From the NCBI GenBank assembly GCA_017463585.1, contig JAFTOX010000015.1, positions 1 through 42,912 on the forward strand: a stretch of DNA of 42,912 nt, in the 5' to 3' direction. Under the pieces are notes generated by a model that was not told the origin of the DNA, ran no database searches, and was given only the letters and a program-made list of their open reading frames with translations. Every line of letters starts with the position of its first letter. Position 1 is the stretch's first letter. This DNA comes from Rikenellaceae bacterium. GTDB lineage: Bacteria; Bacteroidota; Bacteroidia; Bacteroidales; Rikenellaceae. Shown here piece by piece: positions 1-8,181 of the stretch. The translations under genes and the position numbers were made by a program.

Positions 1-90
1 CAAAAAGCACATTTCTTGGTTACTTTCATACTGCTTATCGTTTACTAATTTCACTTCTTCATTCTCATGTATCTGAAGTGGTGAACGGAG

Positions 91-214
91 GTAAACAGTA
101 GTAAACCGTTGTCGCCTTTCTACACGATGTGATAATCATCACATATCGGGGCGGAATTTGTCGCTCGTTGTAAACGGATGTAAACCCTTGTCAACTATCT
201 ACACGAAATGACAA
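91..214. repeat. Two 45-bp imperfect direct repeats, possible integrase arm sites
   Basis: Two copies (91-135 and 170-214) align without gaps over 45 bases and match at roughly three quarters of positions. Shared blocks, in order, are GTAAAC, GTAAACC, TTGTC and CTACACGA. They lie 79 bases apart in an AT-rich spacer with no long reading frame. A minus-strand ATG at 29 opens a frame (MKVTKKCAF...) that leaves the window, so the repeats would sit just upstream of that gene. Repeats in this position are typical of tyrosine-recombinase arm sites, but the gene itself cannot be seen, so this is an inference. Confidence 0.5.
128..143. promoter_or_regulatory. CRP/FNR-like palindrome
   Basis: TGTGATAATCATCACA is a TGTGA-N6-TCACA palindrome, the shape bound by CRP/FNR-family regulators. 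It overlaps the end of the first 45-bp repeat and lies about 100 bases upstream of a possible minus-strand gene running off the left edge. No regulator is known here, so function is only suggested by the shape. Confidence 0.25.
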
Positions 215-377
215 AAAATAAGCTCCGCAAATTCTCCACGTCAGAAATATGTCTCAAAAATATGTGGAAATTTGGGAACCATCAAAAAGCAGCCTGAAAG
301 CGTTAAATTTTAGAATATATTGATAATTAAAGGTTTATGTTTGGTTATTTCTGGTTGTTTTTGGTTGTTTTGGGCTT

Positions 378-992
378 CTAAATACAACCAATGAACGCTC
401 TATGTCCAATCTTAGTTACACTGTTAGGAATTTTTATATTTTTTAGGTTTTTGCAACCATCGAATGCATTATCCTCAATTTCCGTAAGATTATTAGGGAA
501 TATCAAACTTTTCAGACTTTCACAGCAGTAGAATGCCATATCACCAATTGAAGTAACAGCTTCTGGTATAGCAATCTTGGTCAGTGAATAGCAACTAGTA
601 AAAGTCCTCCTATTAATCTTTGTGATACAATTGGGGAGGACAACTTCTTTCAATAACTCACAATCCTCAAAAGCCTCCTCTCCAATTTCGGTAACGCTAT
701 TGGGAATCGTAACTCGTCTCAATGATGTACAACTGTAAAAAGCTAGCGAGTCTATTTTAGTAACACTTTCGGGGATAGCAATATTTTTTAATGATGTACA
801 ATGCGCAAAAGCTCCAGTACCAATTCGGATAACTCCATTTGGAATAATAATGGATTTTAACTCCTTACAATTCGCAAATGCCTTTTCGGCAATTTCGGTA
901 ATTCCGTCAGGTATAATTATCTCCCCAGAAACCTTTTTAGGACTACATTTTATTAGAACCGAATCTTTGATAGTAAGACCATTTACCTTCAT
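378..992 (-). CDS. BspA-type leucine-rich repeat protein
   Basis: 204 residues made almost wholly of about eight to nine BspA/LRR_5-type repeats of 23 residues, with the rhythm I-P-x-x-V-T-x-I-G-x-x-A-F-x-x-C-x-x-L. Such repeats form a curved solenoid used for protein binding; in Bacteroidetes most are surface or secreted proteins. No signal peptide or lipobox is visible: the protein starts MKVNGLTIKDSVL and the repeats begin within 25 residues. It ends abruptly after a repeat (AFIGCI), with no sorting domain, so it is either a cytoplasmic LRR protein or a fragment of a longer one. Base composition is clearly AT-richer than the core genes. Partner and role are unknown. Confidence 0.8.
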   Translation of the reverse strand: MKVNGLTIKDSVLIKCSPKKVSGEIIIPDGITEIAEKAFANCKELKSIIIPNGVIRIGTGAFAHCTSLKNIAIPESVTKIDSLAFYSCTSLRRVTIPNSVTEIGEEAFEDCELLKEVVLPNCITKINRRTFTSCYSLTKIAIPEAVTSIGDMAFYCCESLKSLIFPNNLTEIEDNAFDGCKNLKNIKIPNSVTKIGHRAFIGCI

Positions 993-1020
993 AATTATAT
1001 GTTTATCTAAGTTTTTTTTG

Positions 1021-1052
1021 CAAATTTAAAACTTTTTTTCAATTCATCCAAT
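1021..1052 (-). promoter_or_regulatory. Promoter of the LRR gene
   Basis: On the minus strand ATTG (1052-1049), a 20-base spacer and TAAATTTG (1028-1021) match the Bacteroidetes -33/-7 pattern. It lies 29 bases upstream of the start codon. Confidence 0.45.
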
Positions 1053-1173
1053 TTAAGTACAACCTTAAATTAATATATAAATTTTTGGTCGAAAATTGAG
1101 AGAAAAACCGTGATTTTTTGACTGTTTTGGGTGGGGTTAGAAAACCGCCTAACTATCTCGAAATGAATAAAAT

Positions 1174-1206
1174 AATATAGGAGTCCTTTTGGGACTCCTT
1201 ATATTT
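1174..1206. terminator. Hairpin terminator, probably bidirectional, downstream of tRNA-Arg
   Basis: AGGAGTCC and GGACTCCT form an 8-bp stem with a 5-base loop, extended by AT pairs. A T-run follows on the plus strand and an AT-rich stretch on the minus strand. It sits just past the 3' end of the minus-strand tRNA gene. Confidence 0.65.
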
Positions 1207-1218
1207 TTTGTTCTTTTG

Positions 1219-1292
1219 TGATTCCGGCGGGATTCGAACCCACGACCCACAGCTTAGAAGGCTGTTGCTCTATCCAACTGAGCTACGGAACC
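1219..1292 (-). tRNA. tRNA-Arg (anticodon TCT)
   Basis: A 74-nt cloverleaf on the minus strand. The acceptor stem GGTTCCG/CGGAATC has one G-U pair, the D arm and TTCGAAT T-loop are normal, and the anticodon arm CAGCC-TTCTAAG-GCTG region places TCT at the anticodon. CCA is not encoded. It decodes AGA. The gene sits at the edge of the AT-rich segment; tRNA 3' ends are common integration sites. Confidence 0.93.
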
Positions 1293-1329
1293 ATCGTCAT
1301 TCTTGCCATTTTCGGCGCGAAATGCTCCG

Positions 1330-1360
1330 CAAAGGTAATCAAAAATTGATAATTCGCAAT
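1330..1360 (-). promoter_or_regulatory. Promoter of tRNA-Arg(TCT)
   Basis: Minus-strand ATTG (1360-1357), a 19-base spacer and TACCTTTG (1337-1330), about 38 bases before the tRNA 5' end. This is a good match to the Bacteroidetes sigma consensus. Confidence 0.6.
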
Positions 1361-1431
1361 CCATTCATATAATTTTCTCTTTTTCAGCGGGTGTTATGGG
1401 TGTGTTTTGTTGATCTATGATTGCGAATAGC

Positions 1432-1462
1432 TTTGAATAATTATTAATTTGTCGTAATTTTG
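1432..1462 (+). promoter_or_regulatory. Promoter of the GIY-YIG family gene
   Basis: TTTG (1432-1435), a 19-base spacer and TAATTTTG (1455-1462), 22 bases before the start codon. Confidence 0.6.
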
Positions 1463-1484
1463 TCTAACTCAAACAGACAAAATT

Positions 1485-2141
1485 ATGAAAGAAGCAGGTT
1501 ATGTATATATTCTGACAAATCCGAGTTTTAAGGAGGATTGGGTTAAAATTGGCAAAAGTTCTCGCCCTGTGGATATTCGCTCGAAGGAGTTGGATAATAC
1601 AGCCGTGCCTTTGCCGTTTGAGATTTACGCTACGCTGAAAACGTGTAAGTATGAACAGGTCGAAAAACTGATTCATAAGACTATTGATAGACTTACCGAT
1701 TTGCGTATTCGCCAAAATCGAGAGTTTTTCAACGTGTCGCCAGCAAAGGCATTGGATATTTTGAAAGATATATCTACTACTCTTGACGATGCTGAGATAG
1801 ATGAAGTCTATTTGGGTGAGGCACGATTTAAGTCCAAGCAAGAGGGAGAAGAATCAGTAGCTGACTCAAAGAAACAACGCCCACGCTTTAAATTTAGTAT
1901 GGTGAACATTCCTATTGGAGCGACGATAATTTTTGAGCCTACGGGGATTGAGGTAAAGGTTGCAGATGATGATCACATTGAATATGAGGGACGTATTTAT
2001 AAATTATCTCCATTTGTGGGAACATTTATGCCAGAAGACAAACGTAATCCATCAGGCGCATATCAGGGCCCTAAATTTTTCTCATACAATGGCGAAACGC
2101 TTTCAGATTTGCGAAATAAGATTGAAAAAGAGTGTAGATAA
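1485..2141 (+). CDS. GIY-YIG family (T5orf172-like) protein
   Basis: 218 residues. The first ~95 match the T5orf172/GIY-YIG nuclease pattern: GYVYILTNPSF near residues 5-15, then VKIGKSSRPVDIRSKEL with the G-K-S/T-x-x-P/R signature, and the conserved E-x-x-x-H segment (EKLIHKTI) and REFF near 80. This fold cuts DNA in homing endonucleases, phage proteins and some restriction systems. The C-terminal half (about 130-218), with GATIIFEPTGIEVKV and a closing LSDLRNKI helix, looks like a small all-beta accessory domain seen in restriction-linked proteins (DUF4357-like); that part is a guess. It is a single-gene unit with its own promoter and terminator, AT-richer than its neighbours. There is no methylase or partner beside it, so a cellular role cannot be named. 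Confidence 0.75.
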   Translation: MKEAGYVYILTNPSFKEDWVKIGKSSRPVDIRSKELDNTAVPLPFEIYATLKTCKYEQVEKLIHKTIDRLTDLRIRQNREFFNVSPAKALDILKDISTTLDDAEIDEVYLGEARFKSKQEGEESVADSKKQRPRFKFSMVNIPIGATIIFEPTGIEVKVADDDHIEYEGRIYKLSPFVGTFMPEDKRNPSGAYQGPKFFSYNGETLSDLRNKIEKECR

Positions 2142-2164
2142 AGAGTTTCTATGTAATTAACATT

Positions 2165-2193
2165 AACAGCCGTGCAACTGCGGCTGTTTTTTA
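2165..2193 (+). terminator. Intrinsic terminator after the GIY-YIG gene
   Basis: CAGCCG and CGGCTG pair around an 8-base loop, followed by six T. It starts 24 bases after the stop codon. Confidence 0.8.
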
Positions 2194-2230
2194 TTTATTG
2201 GCGGTGGAGTGGGTGTGTTTGGGCGGGCGA

Positions 2231-2262
2231 TTTGGTCGTGTTAGAGGAATTTCGTATCTTAG
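2231..2262 (+). promoter_or_regulatory. Promoter of the nucleobase permease gene
   Basis: TTTG (2231-2234), a 20-base spacer and TATCTTAG (2255-2262). The -7 box has one deviation from TAnnTTTG. Confidence 0.5.
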
Positions 2263-2319
2263 CCACCACTTTGCGAAAGGTTTGCAAACGTTTAATCGAA
2301 CAAATTTTATTCAAAAACA

Positions 2320-3591
2320 ATGGATTTCAAATATTCGCTCAACGATCGTCCGCGTGCGGCGGCGATGGTGATGTATGCCGTGCAATGGTTGCTGATTGCT
2401 GTGCCCGTCGTGCTGACGAGTGCTTTTGTGGCCCGTTTGCAGTATGATACGCTTGCCGAGCAGACGCTCTATACCCAAAAATTGTTTGCCGTTATGGGAT
2501 TGACGATGATCGTGCAGTCGCTGTGGGGACATCGTCTGCCATTGGTGGCGGGACCTGCGGCGGTGTTGCTGGTCGGTGTGATGGCGTCGATCGCGTCGTC
2601 GCCCGAGGTGATTTACACCTCGATTGCAGTCGGTGGTGCGCTGGTCGCTCTGCTTGCTACAACGGGTTGGATCAAGAAGTTACAGCCGTTGTTTACGCCC
2701 AGAATCTCGATCGTGATGATGGCTTTGATAGCTTTTACGATCGTGCCTGTGTTTTTGCGCCTGATTTTTGCAGATGCGGAGCACTATGGCCTGTCGTTTG
2801 TGATGGCGCTGGTGCTGTCGATAGCGATGGTGGTGGCGAATAATCGTCTGCGCGGAATGTGGAAATCGGCGGTGGTGCTGATTGCGTTGGTGGTCGGTTC
2901 GGCGGCCTATTTTGCATTTGCGGGGCTGCCCTCGTTGGAGGGTGCAACGGCTGCGGGAGCGGGTCGATTGTTCATCACGCCGAAGTTCGATGTGGGTGTG
3001 ATTGTGGCATTTTTGATATGTTATATCGCTCTGCTGATTAATGAGTTAGGTTCGGTGCAGTCGGTGTCGGCATACGTCGAGGCGGACAATGTGCCGAAGC
3101 GTTCGACACGCGGTGTGGCGCTGACGGGCGTGATGAATGTGGTGGCGGGCGCGATGGGTGTGCTCGGTCCCGTTGATTATACGCTCAGCCCGGGTGTGAT
3201 TGCCGCAACGGGGTGCGCGTCGCGTTATCCGCTGGTGCTGACGGGTGTGGGATTGGTGATTTGTGCGCTGTTCCCGCAGTTAGTGGCGGTGCTGTCGGCT
3301 ATTCCGTCGCCCGTGATGGGTGTGGTGCTGTTGTATCTGATGGCGGCACAGGTGGCGGCGGCGTTCCAGATGAGTGGCACGATGTCGGCGGCGAAGGATT
3401 TCAACGGTGCGCTGACAATCGGTCTGCCGATTATGTTGGCTCTGGTGGTGGCGTTCCTGCCTGCGGAGGTGTCGGCGGCGTTGCCTGCGGTGTTGCGACC
3501 GATTGTGGGCAACGGATTTGTGATGGGTGTGATCGTGGTGCTGGTGATGGAACACGTGATTTTCCGCAAGCGTCGCAACGACGAAAAGTAG
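2320..3591 (+). CDS. NCS2-family nucleobase (xanthine/uracil) permease
   Basis: 423 residues, strongly hydrophobic, with about a dozen predicted membrane segments; size and pattern fit the nucleobase-cation symporter-2 (UraA/UapA) family. Visible family landmarks are the early GHRLPLVAGPAA segment (about residues 67-78, the half-helix that faces the substrate), the cytoplasmic loop SVQSVSAYVEADN near 243-255, and LSPGVIAATGCASRYPLVLTG (about 289-309) before a helix rich in small residues. These proteins import xanthine, uric acid or uracil with protons across the inner membrane. The exact substrate cannot be told from sequence alone. It stands alone with its own promoter, 136 bases before the sugar cluster. 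Confidence 0.85.
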   Translation: MDFKYSLNDRPRAAAMVMYAVQWLLIAVPVVLTSAFVARLQYDTLAEQTLYTQKLFAVMGLTMIVQSLWGHRLPLVAGPAAVLLVGVMASIASSPEVIYTSIAVGGALVALLATTGWIKKLQPLFTPRISIVMMALIAFTIVPVFLRLIFADAEHYGLSFVMALVLSIAMVVANNRLRGMWKSAVVLIALVVGSAAYFAFAGLPSLEGATAAGAGRLFITPKFDVGVIVAFLICYIALLINELGSVQSVSAYVEADNVPKRSTRGVALTGVMNVVAGAMGVLGPVDYTLSPGVIAATGCASRYPLVLTGVGLVICALFPQLVAVLSAIPSPVMGVVLLYLMAAQVAAAFQMSGTMSAAKDFNGALTIGLPIMLALVVAFLPAEVSAALPAVLRPIVGNGFVMGVIVVLVMEHVIFRKRRNDEK

Positions 3592-3727
3592 CTCGCGCGT
3601 AAAAATAAAGGTGCAACGATAGTCGGAGTTTGGAATATTTTCGTATATTTGTAATTTGAATATATTAGGGTCTTTGCGCCCAAATCAAAGAGAACGAAAA
3701 ACAAGTGTGTAGTTAGAGTTGTGAATT

Positions 3728-5689
3728 ATGGGAAGCAATAAGAGTTGGATTCAGCGAATCAGCCTCGATCGTTATTTTAACTATTGGGTTGTGTTGCTGA
3801 TAGATACGTTTGTGTCGACGGCGGCTACGTTGATTGCCTTTTTGGGTATCTCGTATCTGTCCGAGACCGTTGTGCCGTCGAGTGTGCTGATGTTGACGGC
3901 GGGCGTTGCGGTGCTGGCGAGTGTGGTGTCGTTCTTTGCGCTGCGAACCTACAAGATCATCATTCGCTATTCGACCCTCAAAGAGGTGGGGCGTTTTGCG
4001 GGTGCGACGCTGTTGAAGGAGGCATTCGTATTGTTGTATCTGATTCTGGCAGCACGCATTGTTCCCGATTTCAGTTTGCACCGCAACTTCTATTTGGCGG
4101 GCGATTTTATGATCACGCTGGCGGCGCTGGTGGTGCTGCGAGTGATGATGTTGGTGGCATACGACGCACTCAAATCGCGCTTGGCGGCAAATCGTCGTGT
4201 GAAGCGAGTACTGCTGTATGGCGTTGATGATAAGTCGGTTGCGATGATTATGCGACTGCAAAATTCGACTCACTATCGTATTGTCGGCTGCTTGACCTAT
4301 GGTCAGAAGTTGCGTTCGTATCGTGTGGGCGAGCAGCCCGTCTACTACTTCGAGGACGAGGAGGATCTGCAACAAGTGACGGCACGATTGTCGGTCGATG
4401 GTGTGTTGTTCCCGACGACCGATTGCGCACACGGCGAGCGTGATCGTTTGATTCGCTATTGCGAGTCGCTGGGTGTCAAGGTGTTGATCACTCCGCCCGT
4501 GGACGAGGTGGTCGACGGCAAGATTATGAAACAGACTATTCGTGAGATCAAGATCGAGGATCTGCTGGGGCGTGCCGAGATCAAAATCAATATGAACGAG
4601 ATTGCGGCGGGACTGCGTGGACGTACGGTGCTGGTGACGGGCGCTGCGGGCTCGATTGGTAGCGAGTTGTGCCGTCAGATTGCCACGTTCGGCGTCGGAC
4701 GTTTGATTCTGTTCGATTCGGCTGAGACGCCTATGCACAATATTCGCTTGGAGTTGGAGGCACGTTTCCCCGAGTTGGAGTTTGTTCCCGTGGTGGGCGA
4801 TGTGCGTGTGCGTGAGCGAGTTGATATGGTCTATCGTATCTATCGACCCTCGGTGGTGTTCCACGCGGCGGCATACAAACACGTGCCGCTAATGGAGGAG
4901 AATCCGTGCGAGGCGGTGATGGCGAATGTGGTCGGAACGCGCAATGTGGCCGATCTGGCGGTGAAATACTCGGTCGAGAAGATGGTGATGGTTTCGACCG
5001 ATAAGGCGGTCAATCCGACCAACATTATGGGTGCGTCGAAGCGCTTGGCCGAGATCTACATCCAGAGCCTCGGTTTGGCGATTGCCGAGGGTAAAGTCGG
5101 GGGCTCAACACGCTTTGTGACAACACGTTTCGGCAATGTGCTCGGCTCGAATGGCTCGGTGATTCCACGCTTCCGCGAGCAGATCGAAAAGGGTGGTCCA
5201 GTGACGGTTACGCACCCCGAGATCATTCGCTACTTTATGACTATTCCCGAGGCGTGTCGTCTGGTTATGGAGGCTGCAACGCTCGGCAATGGTAACGAGA
5301 TATTTGTCTTTGAGATGGGCGAGCCGGTGAAGATTGCCGACTTGGCTCGTCGTATGATCGAGTTGGCGGGATTGAAGGTTGGCGAGGATATTGAGATCGA
5401 ATATACGGGTCTGCGTCCGGGCGAGAAGCTCTACGAGGAGGTGCTCTCGACCAAGGAGAATACGTTGCCGACCTCGAACGAGAAGATCCATATCGCCAAG
5501 GTGCGCCAATATGATTATGTTGTGGTTGCCGAGCAGATAGCCAAGCTGAATGAGCTGGCGGCGATGGTCGATATCCCTGCGACGGTGCGTTTGATGAAGC
5601 AGATGGTGCCCGAGTACAAGAGTCAGAACTCGCGTTTCGAGGAGTATGACCACGAGATTGAGGGCGAGCAGCGAGAGCGCACGGCATAG
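3728..5689 (+). CDS. Membrane-bound FlaA1/CapD-type UDP-sugar 4,6-dehydratase/epimerase
   Basis: 653 residues, the usual size for the long membrane-anchored form (WbpM/PglF/CapD type). Four membrane helices fill about residues 18-145. A first Rossmann-like region with LLYGVDDKS lies near 162-170. The catalytic short-chain dehydrogenase domain starts with TGAAGSIGSE (304-313), continues with HAAAYKHVPLME (379-390) and carries STDKAVNP (423-430) and MGASKR (434-439), where Met replaces the usual Tyr, as in this family. Relatives dehydrate UDP-GlcNAc to a 4-keto-6-deoxy sugar, the first step to bacillosamine, QuiNAc or FucNAc. It opens the nucleotide-sugar cluster; the exact product is not determined by sequence. 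Confidence 0.88.
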   Translation: MGSNKSWIQRISLDRYFNYWVVLLIDTFVSTAATLIAFLGISYLSETVVPSSVLMLTAGVAVLASVVSFFALRTYKIIIRYSTLKEVGRFAGATLLKEAFVLLYLILAARIVPDFSLHRNFYLAGDFMITLAALVVLRVMMLVAYDALKSRLAANRRVKRVLLYGVDDKSVAMIMRLQNSTHYRIVGCLTYGQKLRSYRVGEQPVYYFEDEEDLQQVTARLSVDGVLFPTTDCAHGERDRLIRYCESLGVKVLITPPVDEVVDGKIMKQTIREIKIEDLLGRAEIKINMNEIAAGLRGRTVLVTGAAGSIGSELCRQIATFGVGRLILFDSAETPMHNIRLELEARFPELEFVPVVGDVRVRERVDMVYRIYRPSVVFHAAAYKHVPLMEENPCEAVMANVVGTRNVADLAVKYSVEKMVMVSTDKAVNPTNIMGASKRLAEIYIQSLGLAIAEGKVGGSTRFVTTRFGNVLGSNGSVIPRFREQIEKGGPVTVTHPEIIRYFMTIPEACRLVMEAATLGNGNEIFVFEMGEPVKIADLARRMIELAGLKVGEDIEIEYTGLRPGEKLYEEVLSTKENTLPTSNEKIHIAKVRQYDYVVVAEQIAKLNELAAMVDIPATVRLMKQMVPEYKSQNSRFEEYDHEIEGEQRERTA

Positions 5690-5790
5690 GCGCATAGGTG
5701 CTGATTCGACACCGCAAAAGGCTGAACGAAAGAGAGTTGTGTCACGTGTGGAGTGACCGACCAAATAATAACGCAAATAGTAAACTAGGT

Positions 5791-7101
5791 ATGAAGATAG
5801 CAATTGTAGGTACGGGTTATGTCGGGCTGGTGTCGGGGACGTGCTTCGCCGAGATGGGTGCCGATGTGACTTGTATTGATGTCGATAAACGTAAGATCGA
5901 AATGCTCCGAAAGGGGCAAATCCCAATCTATGAACCGGGTCTTGAAGAGTTGGTCGCACGCAATGTGGCCGACGGACGTCTGCACTTTTCGACCGAGCTG
6001 GGCGAGTGCTTGGACGAGGTCGAGATTGTGTTCAGTGCCGTCGGAACGCCTCCCGACGAGGACGGCAGTGCCGACCTGCGCTATGTTTTGGAGGTGGCAC
6101 GCGAGTTCGGCCGCAAGATCAATCGCTACACGTTGCTGGTGACCAAGAGCACTGTGCCCGTGGGTACGGCGCAGAAGGTGCGTCAGGCGGTGGCTGAGGA
6201 GTTGGCTGCACGTGGTGCGGAGGTCGAATTCGATGTGGCGTCGAATCCCGAATTTTTGAAGGAGGGCGACGCTATTGACGATTTTATGAAGCCCGACCGA
6301 GTGGTTGTGGGCGTCGAGAGCGAGCGTGCTAAGCAACTGATGGAGCGCTTGTATAAACCCTTTATGATGAACAATTACCGTATGATTTTCACCGATGTAG
6401 CGTCGGCTGAGATGATCAAGTATGCGGCAAATTCGATGTTGGCAACGCGCATTTCGTTTATGAACGACATCGCCAATCTGTGCGAGATCGTGGGTGCGGA
6501 CGTCAATATGGTGCGCAAGGGTATTGGTGCTGACGCGCGAATTGGGTCCAAGTTCTTGTATGCGGGTTGTGGCTATGGAGGCTCGTGCTTCCCGAAGGAC
6601 GTGAAGGCGTTGATTCGCACAGCCGAGCAACGAGGTTATCGTATGCAGGTTTTAGAGGCGGTTGAGGCTGTTAATGAGCGTCAGAAGGGTATTTTGTACG
6701 AAAAGTTCGTGCGCGAGTTTGACGGCGAGGTCGAGGGTCGCTGCGTGGCGATGTGGGGCTTGTCGTTCAAGCCCGAAACGGACGATATGCGCGAGGCTCC
6801 GTCGTTGGTACTGATCGAGCGATTGCTGGCGGCAGGTTGCCGTGTGAGGGTGTTCGATCCGATTGCGATGGACGAGGCGCGACGTCGTTTGGGTGATCGA
6901 GTGGAGTATTGCTCGTCGAAATATGAGGCGTTGGAAGGTGCTGACGCTCTGATGATTGTAACAGAGTGGAAGCAGTTCCGACTGCCCAATTGGGCGCGCG
7001 TGGCCGAGGTGATGAAGGGCGGCGTTGTGATCGATGGTCGCAATATCTATGAGCGCCACGAGGTCGAGGCTGCGGGCTTGAAATATCTGCGAATAGGGTA
7101 G
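5791..7101 (+). CDS. ugd: UDP-glucose 6-dehydrogenase
   Basis: 436 residues. The enzyme oxidises UDP-glucose to UDP-glucuronate with two NAD+. The N-terminal NAD fold begins MKIAIVGTGYVGLVSG, the central domain has SNPEFLKEGDAI (151-162) and the Lys of EMIKYAAN (K210), and the catalytic cysteine is C266 in GYGGSCFPKD. The C-terminal UDP-binding domain has MWGLSFKPETDD followed by REAPS. The ATG at 5791 was chosen because translation begins exactly at the canonical dinucleotide-binding strand; an in-frame GTG at 5698 would add 31 unrelated residues. It lies 101 bases after the dehydratase and 13 before the epimerase, whose likely substrate it makes. Confidence 0.93.
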   Translation: MKIAIVGTGYVGLVSGTCFAEMGADVTCIDVDKRKIEMLRKGQIPIYEPGLEELVARNVADGRLHFSTELGECLDEVEIVFSAVGTPPDEDGSADLRYVLEVAREFGRKINRYTLLVTKSTVPVGTAQKVRQAVAEELAARGAEVEFDVASNPEFLKEGDAIDDFMKPDRVVVGVESERAKQLMERLYKPFMMNNYRMIFTDVASAEMIKYAANSMLATRISFMNDIANLCEIVGADVNMVRKGIGADARIGSKFLYAGCGYGGSCFPKDVKALIRTAEQRGYRMQVLEAVEAVNERQKGILYEKFVREFDGEVEGRCVAMWGLSFKPETDDMREAPSLVLIERLLAAGCRVRVFDPIAMDEARRRLGDRVEYCSSKYEALEGADALMIVTEWKQFRLPNWARVAEVMKGGVVIDGRNIYERHEVEAAGLKYLRIG

Positions 7102-7114
7102 CGTACAGACGGTT

Positions 7115-8134
7115 ATGAAGATATTGGTAACGGGAGCGGCAGGCTTTATCGGTTTTCACTTGGTGCAACGCTTGGCGGAGCGTGGCGACGAGGTGGTCGG
7201 ACTCGATTCGTTGAACGACTACTACGATCGCCGAATGAAGTTTGGTCGTCTGGCAGCGACGGGCGTGGCTGAGAGTGCGATCGAACCTCACAAAATGGTG
7301 CAAAGTAGTCGCTATGCGGGTTACCGATTTGTGCAGACGGCATTGGAAGAGCGTGAGGCGTTGGAGCGTCTGTTTGCCGAGGAGAGGTTTGACGTGGTGG
7401 TCAATCTGGCGGCTCAGGCTGGTGTGCGTTATTCGATCGAGAATCCGCACGCATACGCTCAGAGCAATGTGGTGGGCTTTCTGAATGTTTTGGAGTGCTG
7501 CCGCCACAATTCGGTGCGCCATCTGGTCTATGCCTCATCGAGTAGCGTCTATGGTCGCAATGCGAAGGTGCCGTTCAGCGAGGAGGATCGAACGGACTCG
7601 CCCGTAAGTCTTTATGCTGCAACCAAAAAGGCGAACGAATTGATGGCACATACCTACTCGTCGTTGTACGCACTGCCGACGACGGGGTTGCGATTCTTTA
7701 CGGTCTATGGCCCGTGGGGTCGCCCCGATATGGCGCCGATGTTGTTTGCCGATGCGATTGCCGAGGGTCGTCCGATACGGGTATTCAATGGGGGCGATCT
7801 GGCGCGCGATTTTACCTACATTGATGATATTACGGAGGGTGTCGTTCGGGTCATTTCGGGCGAAGTGCCAACGGGCGAAGTGCCCTGCAAGATATATAAT
7901 ATCGGCTGCTCGACACCGGTGCGGCTGATGGATTTTATCTCCACGATGGAGCGTGCGTTTGGTCGTGAGGCTGAGAAGGTTATGTTGCCGATGCAGGCGG
8001 GCGATGTCTATCAGACCTACGCCGACACGTCGCTTTTGGAGCGCGATTTCGGATACCGTCCTTCGACCACGCTCGAAGAGGGTATCGGACGCTTTGTGGA
8101 GTGGTACGCGACGGAGAATCCGTTGCGACGATAA
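7115..8134 (+). CDS. UDP-glucuronate 4-epimerase-like NAD-dependent epimerase
   Basis: 339 residues of the extended short-chain dehydrogenase family. It begins MKILVTGAAGFIGFHL (NAD site) and has LDSLNDYYDRRMK (30-42), a signature of bacterial UDP-glucuronate epimerases. Other landmarks are NLAAQAGVRYS (97-107), the SSSSVYG active-site serine loop (141-147), the Y167-x3-K171 pair in SLYAATKKANE, and RFFTVYGPWGRPDMA. It would interconvert UDP-glucuronate and UDP-galacturonate in the cytoplasm, using the product of the preceding dehydrogenase. The 13-base gap suggests co-transcription. The family call is strong; the exact sugar is inferred. Confidence 0.85.
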   Translation: MKILVTGAAGFIGFHLVQRLAERGDEVVGLDSLNDYYDRRMKFGRLAATGVAESAIEPHKMVQSSRYAGYRFVQTALEEREALERLFAEERFDVVVNLAAQAGVRYSIENPHAYAQSNVVGFLNVLECCRHNSVRHLVYASSSSVYGRNAKVPFSEEDRTDSPVSLYAATKKANELMAHTYSSLYALPTTGLRFFTVYGPWGRPDMAPMLFADAIAEGRPIRVFNGGDLARDFTYIDDITEGVVRVISGEVPTGEVPCKIYNIGCSTPVRLMDFISTMERAFGREAEKVMLPMQAGDVYQTYADTSLLERDFGYRPSTTLEEGIGRFVEWYATENPLRR

Positions 8135-8181
8135 ACTGTTTTTTGCCCCACGTGGCGGGCGGGAAAGGAGAAGAGTGAAAG

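Noticed and set aside
340..375. TTTGGTTGTT-like tandem units downstream of the LRR gene
   Set aside because: Only about three short, imperfect copies occur, in low-complexity DNA; no function could be supported.
5698..5790. A GTG start 31 codons upstream of ugd
   Set aside because: The added residues have no family match, and the ATG at 5791 starts right at the NAD-binding strand.
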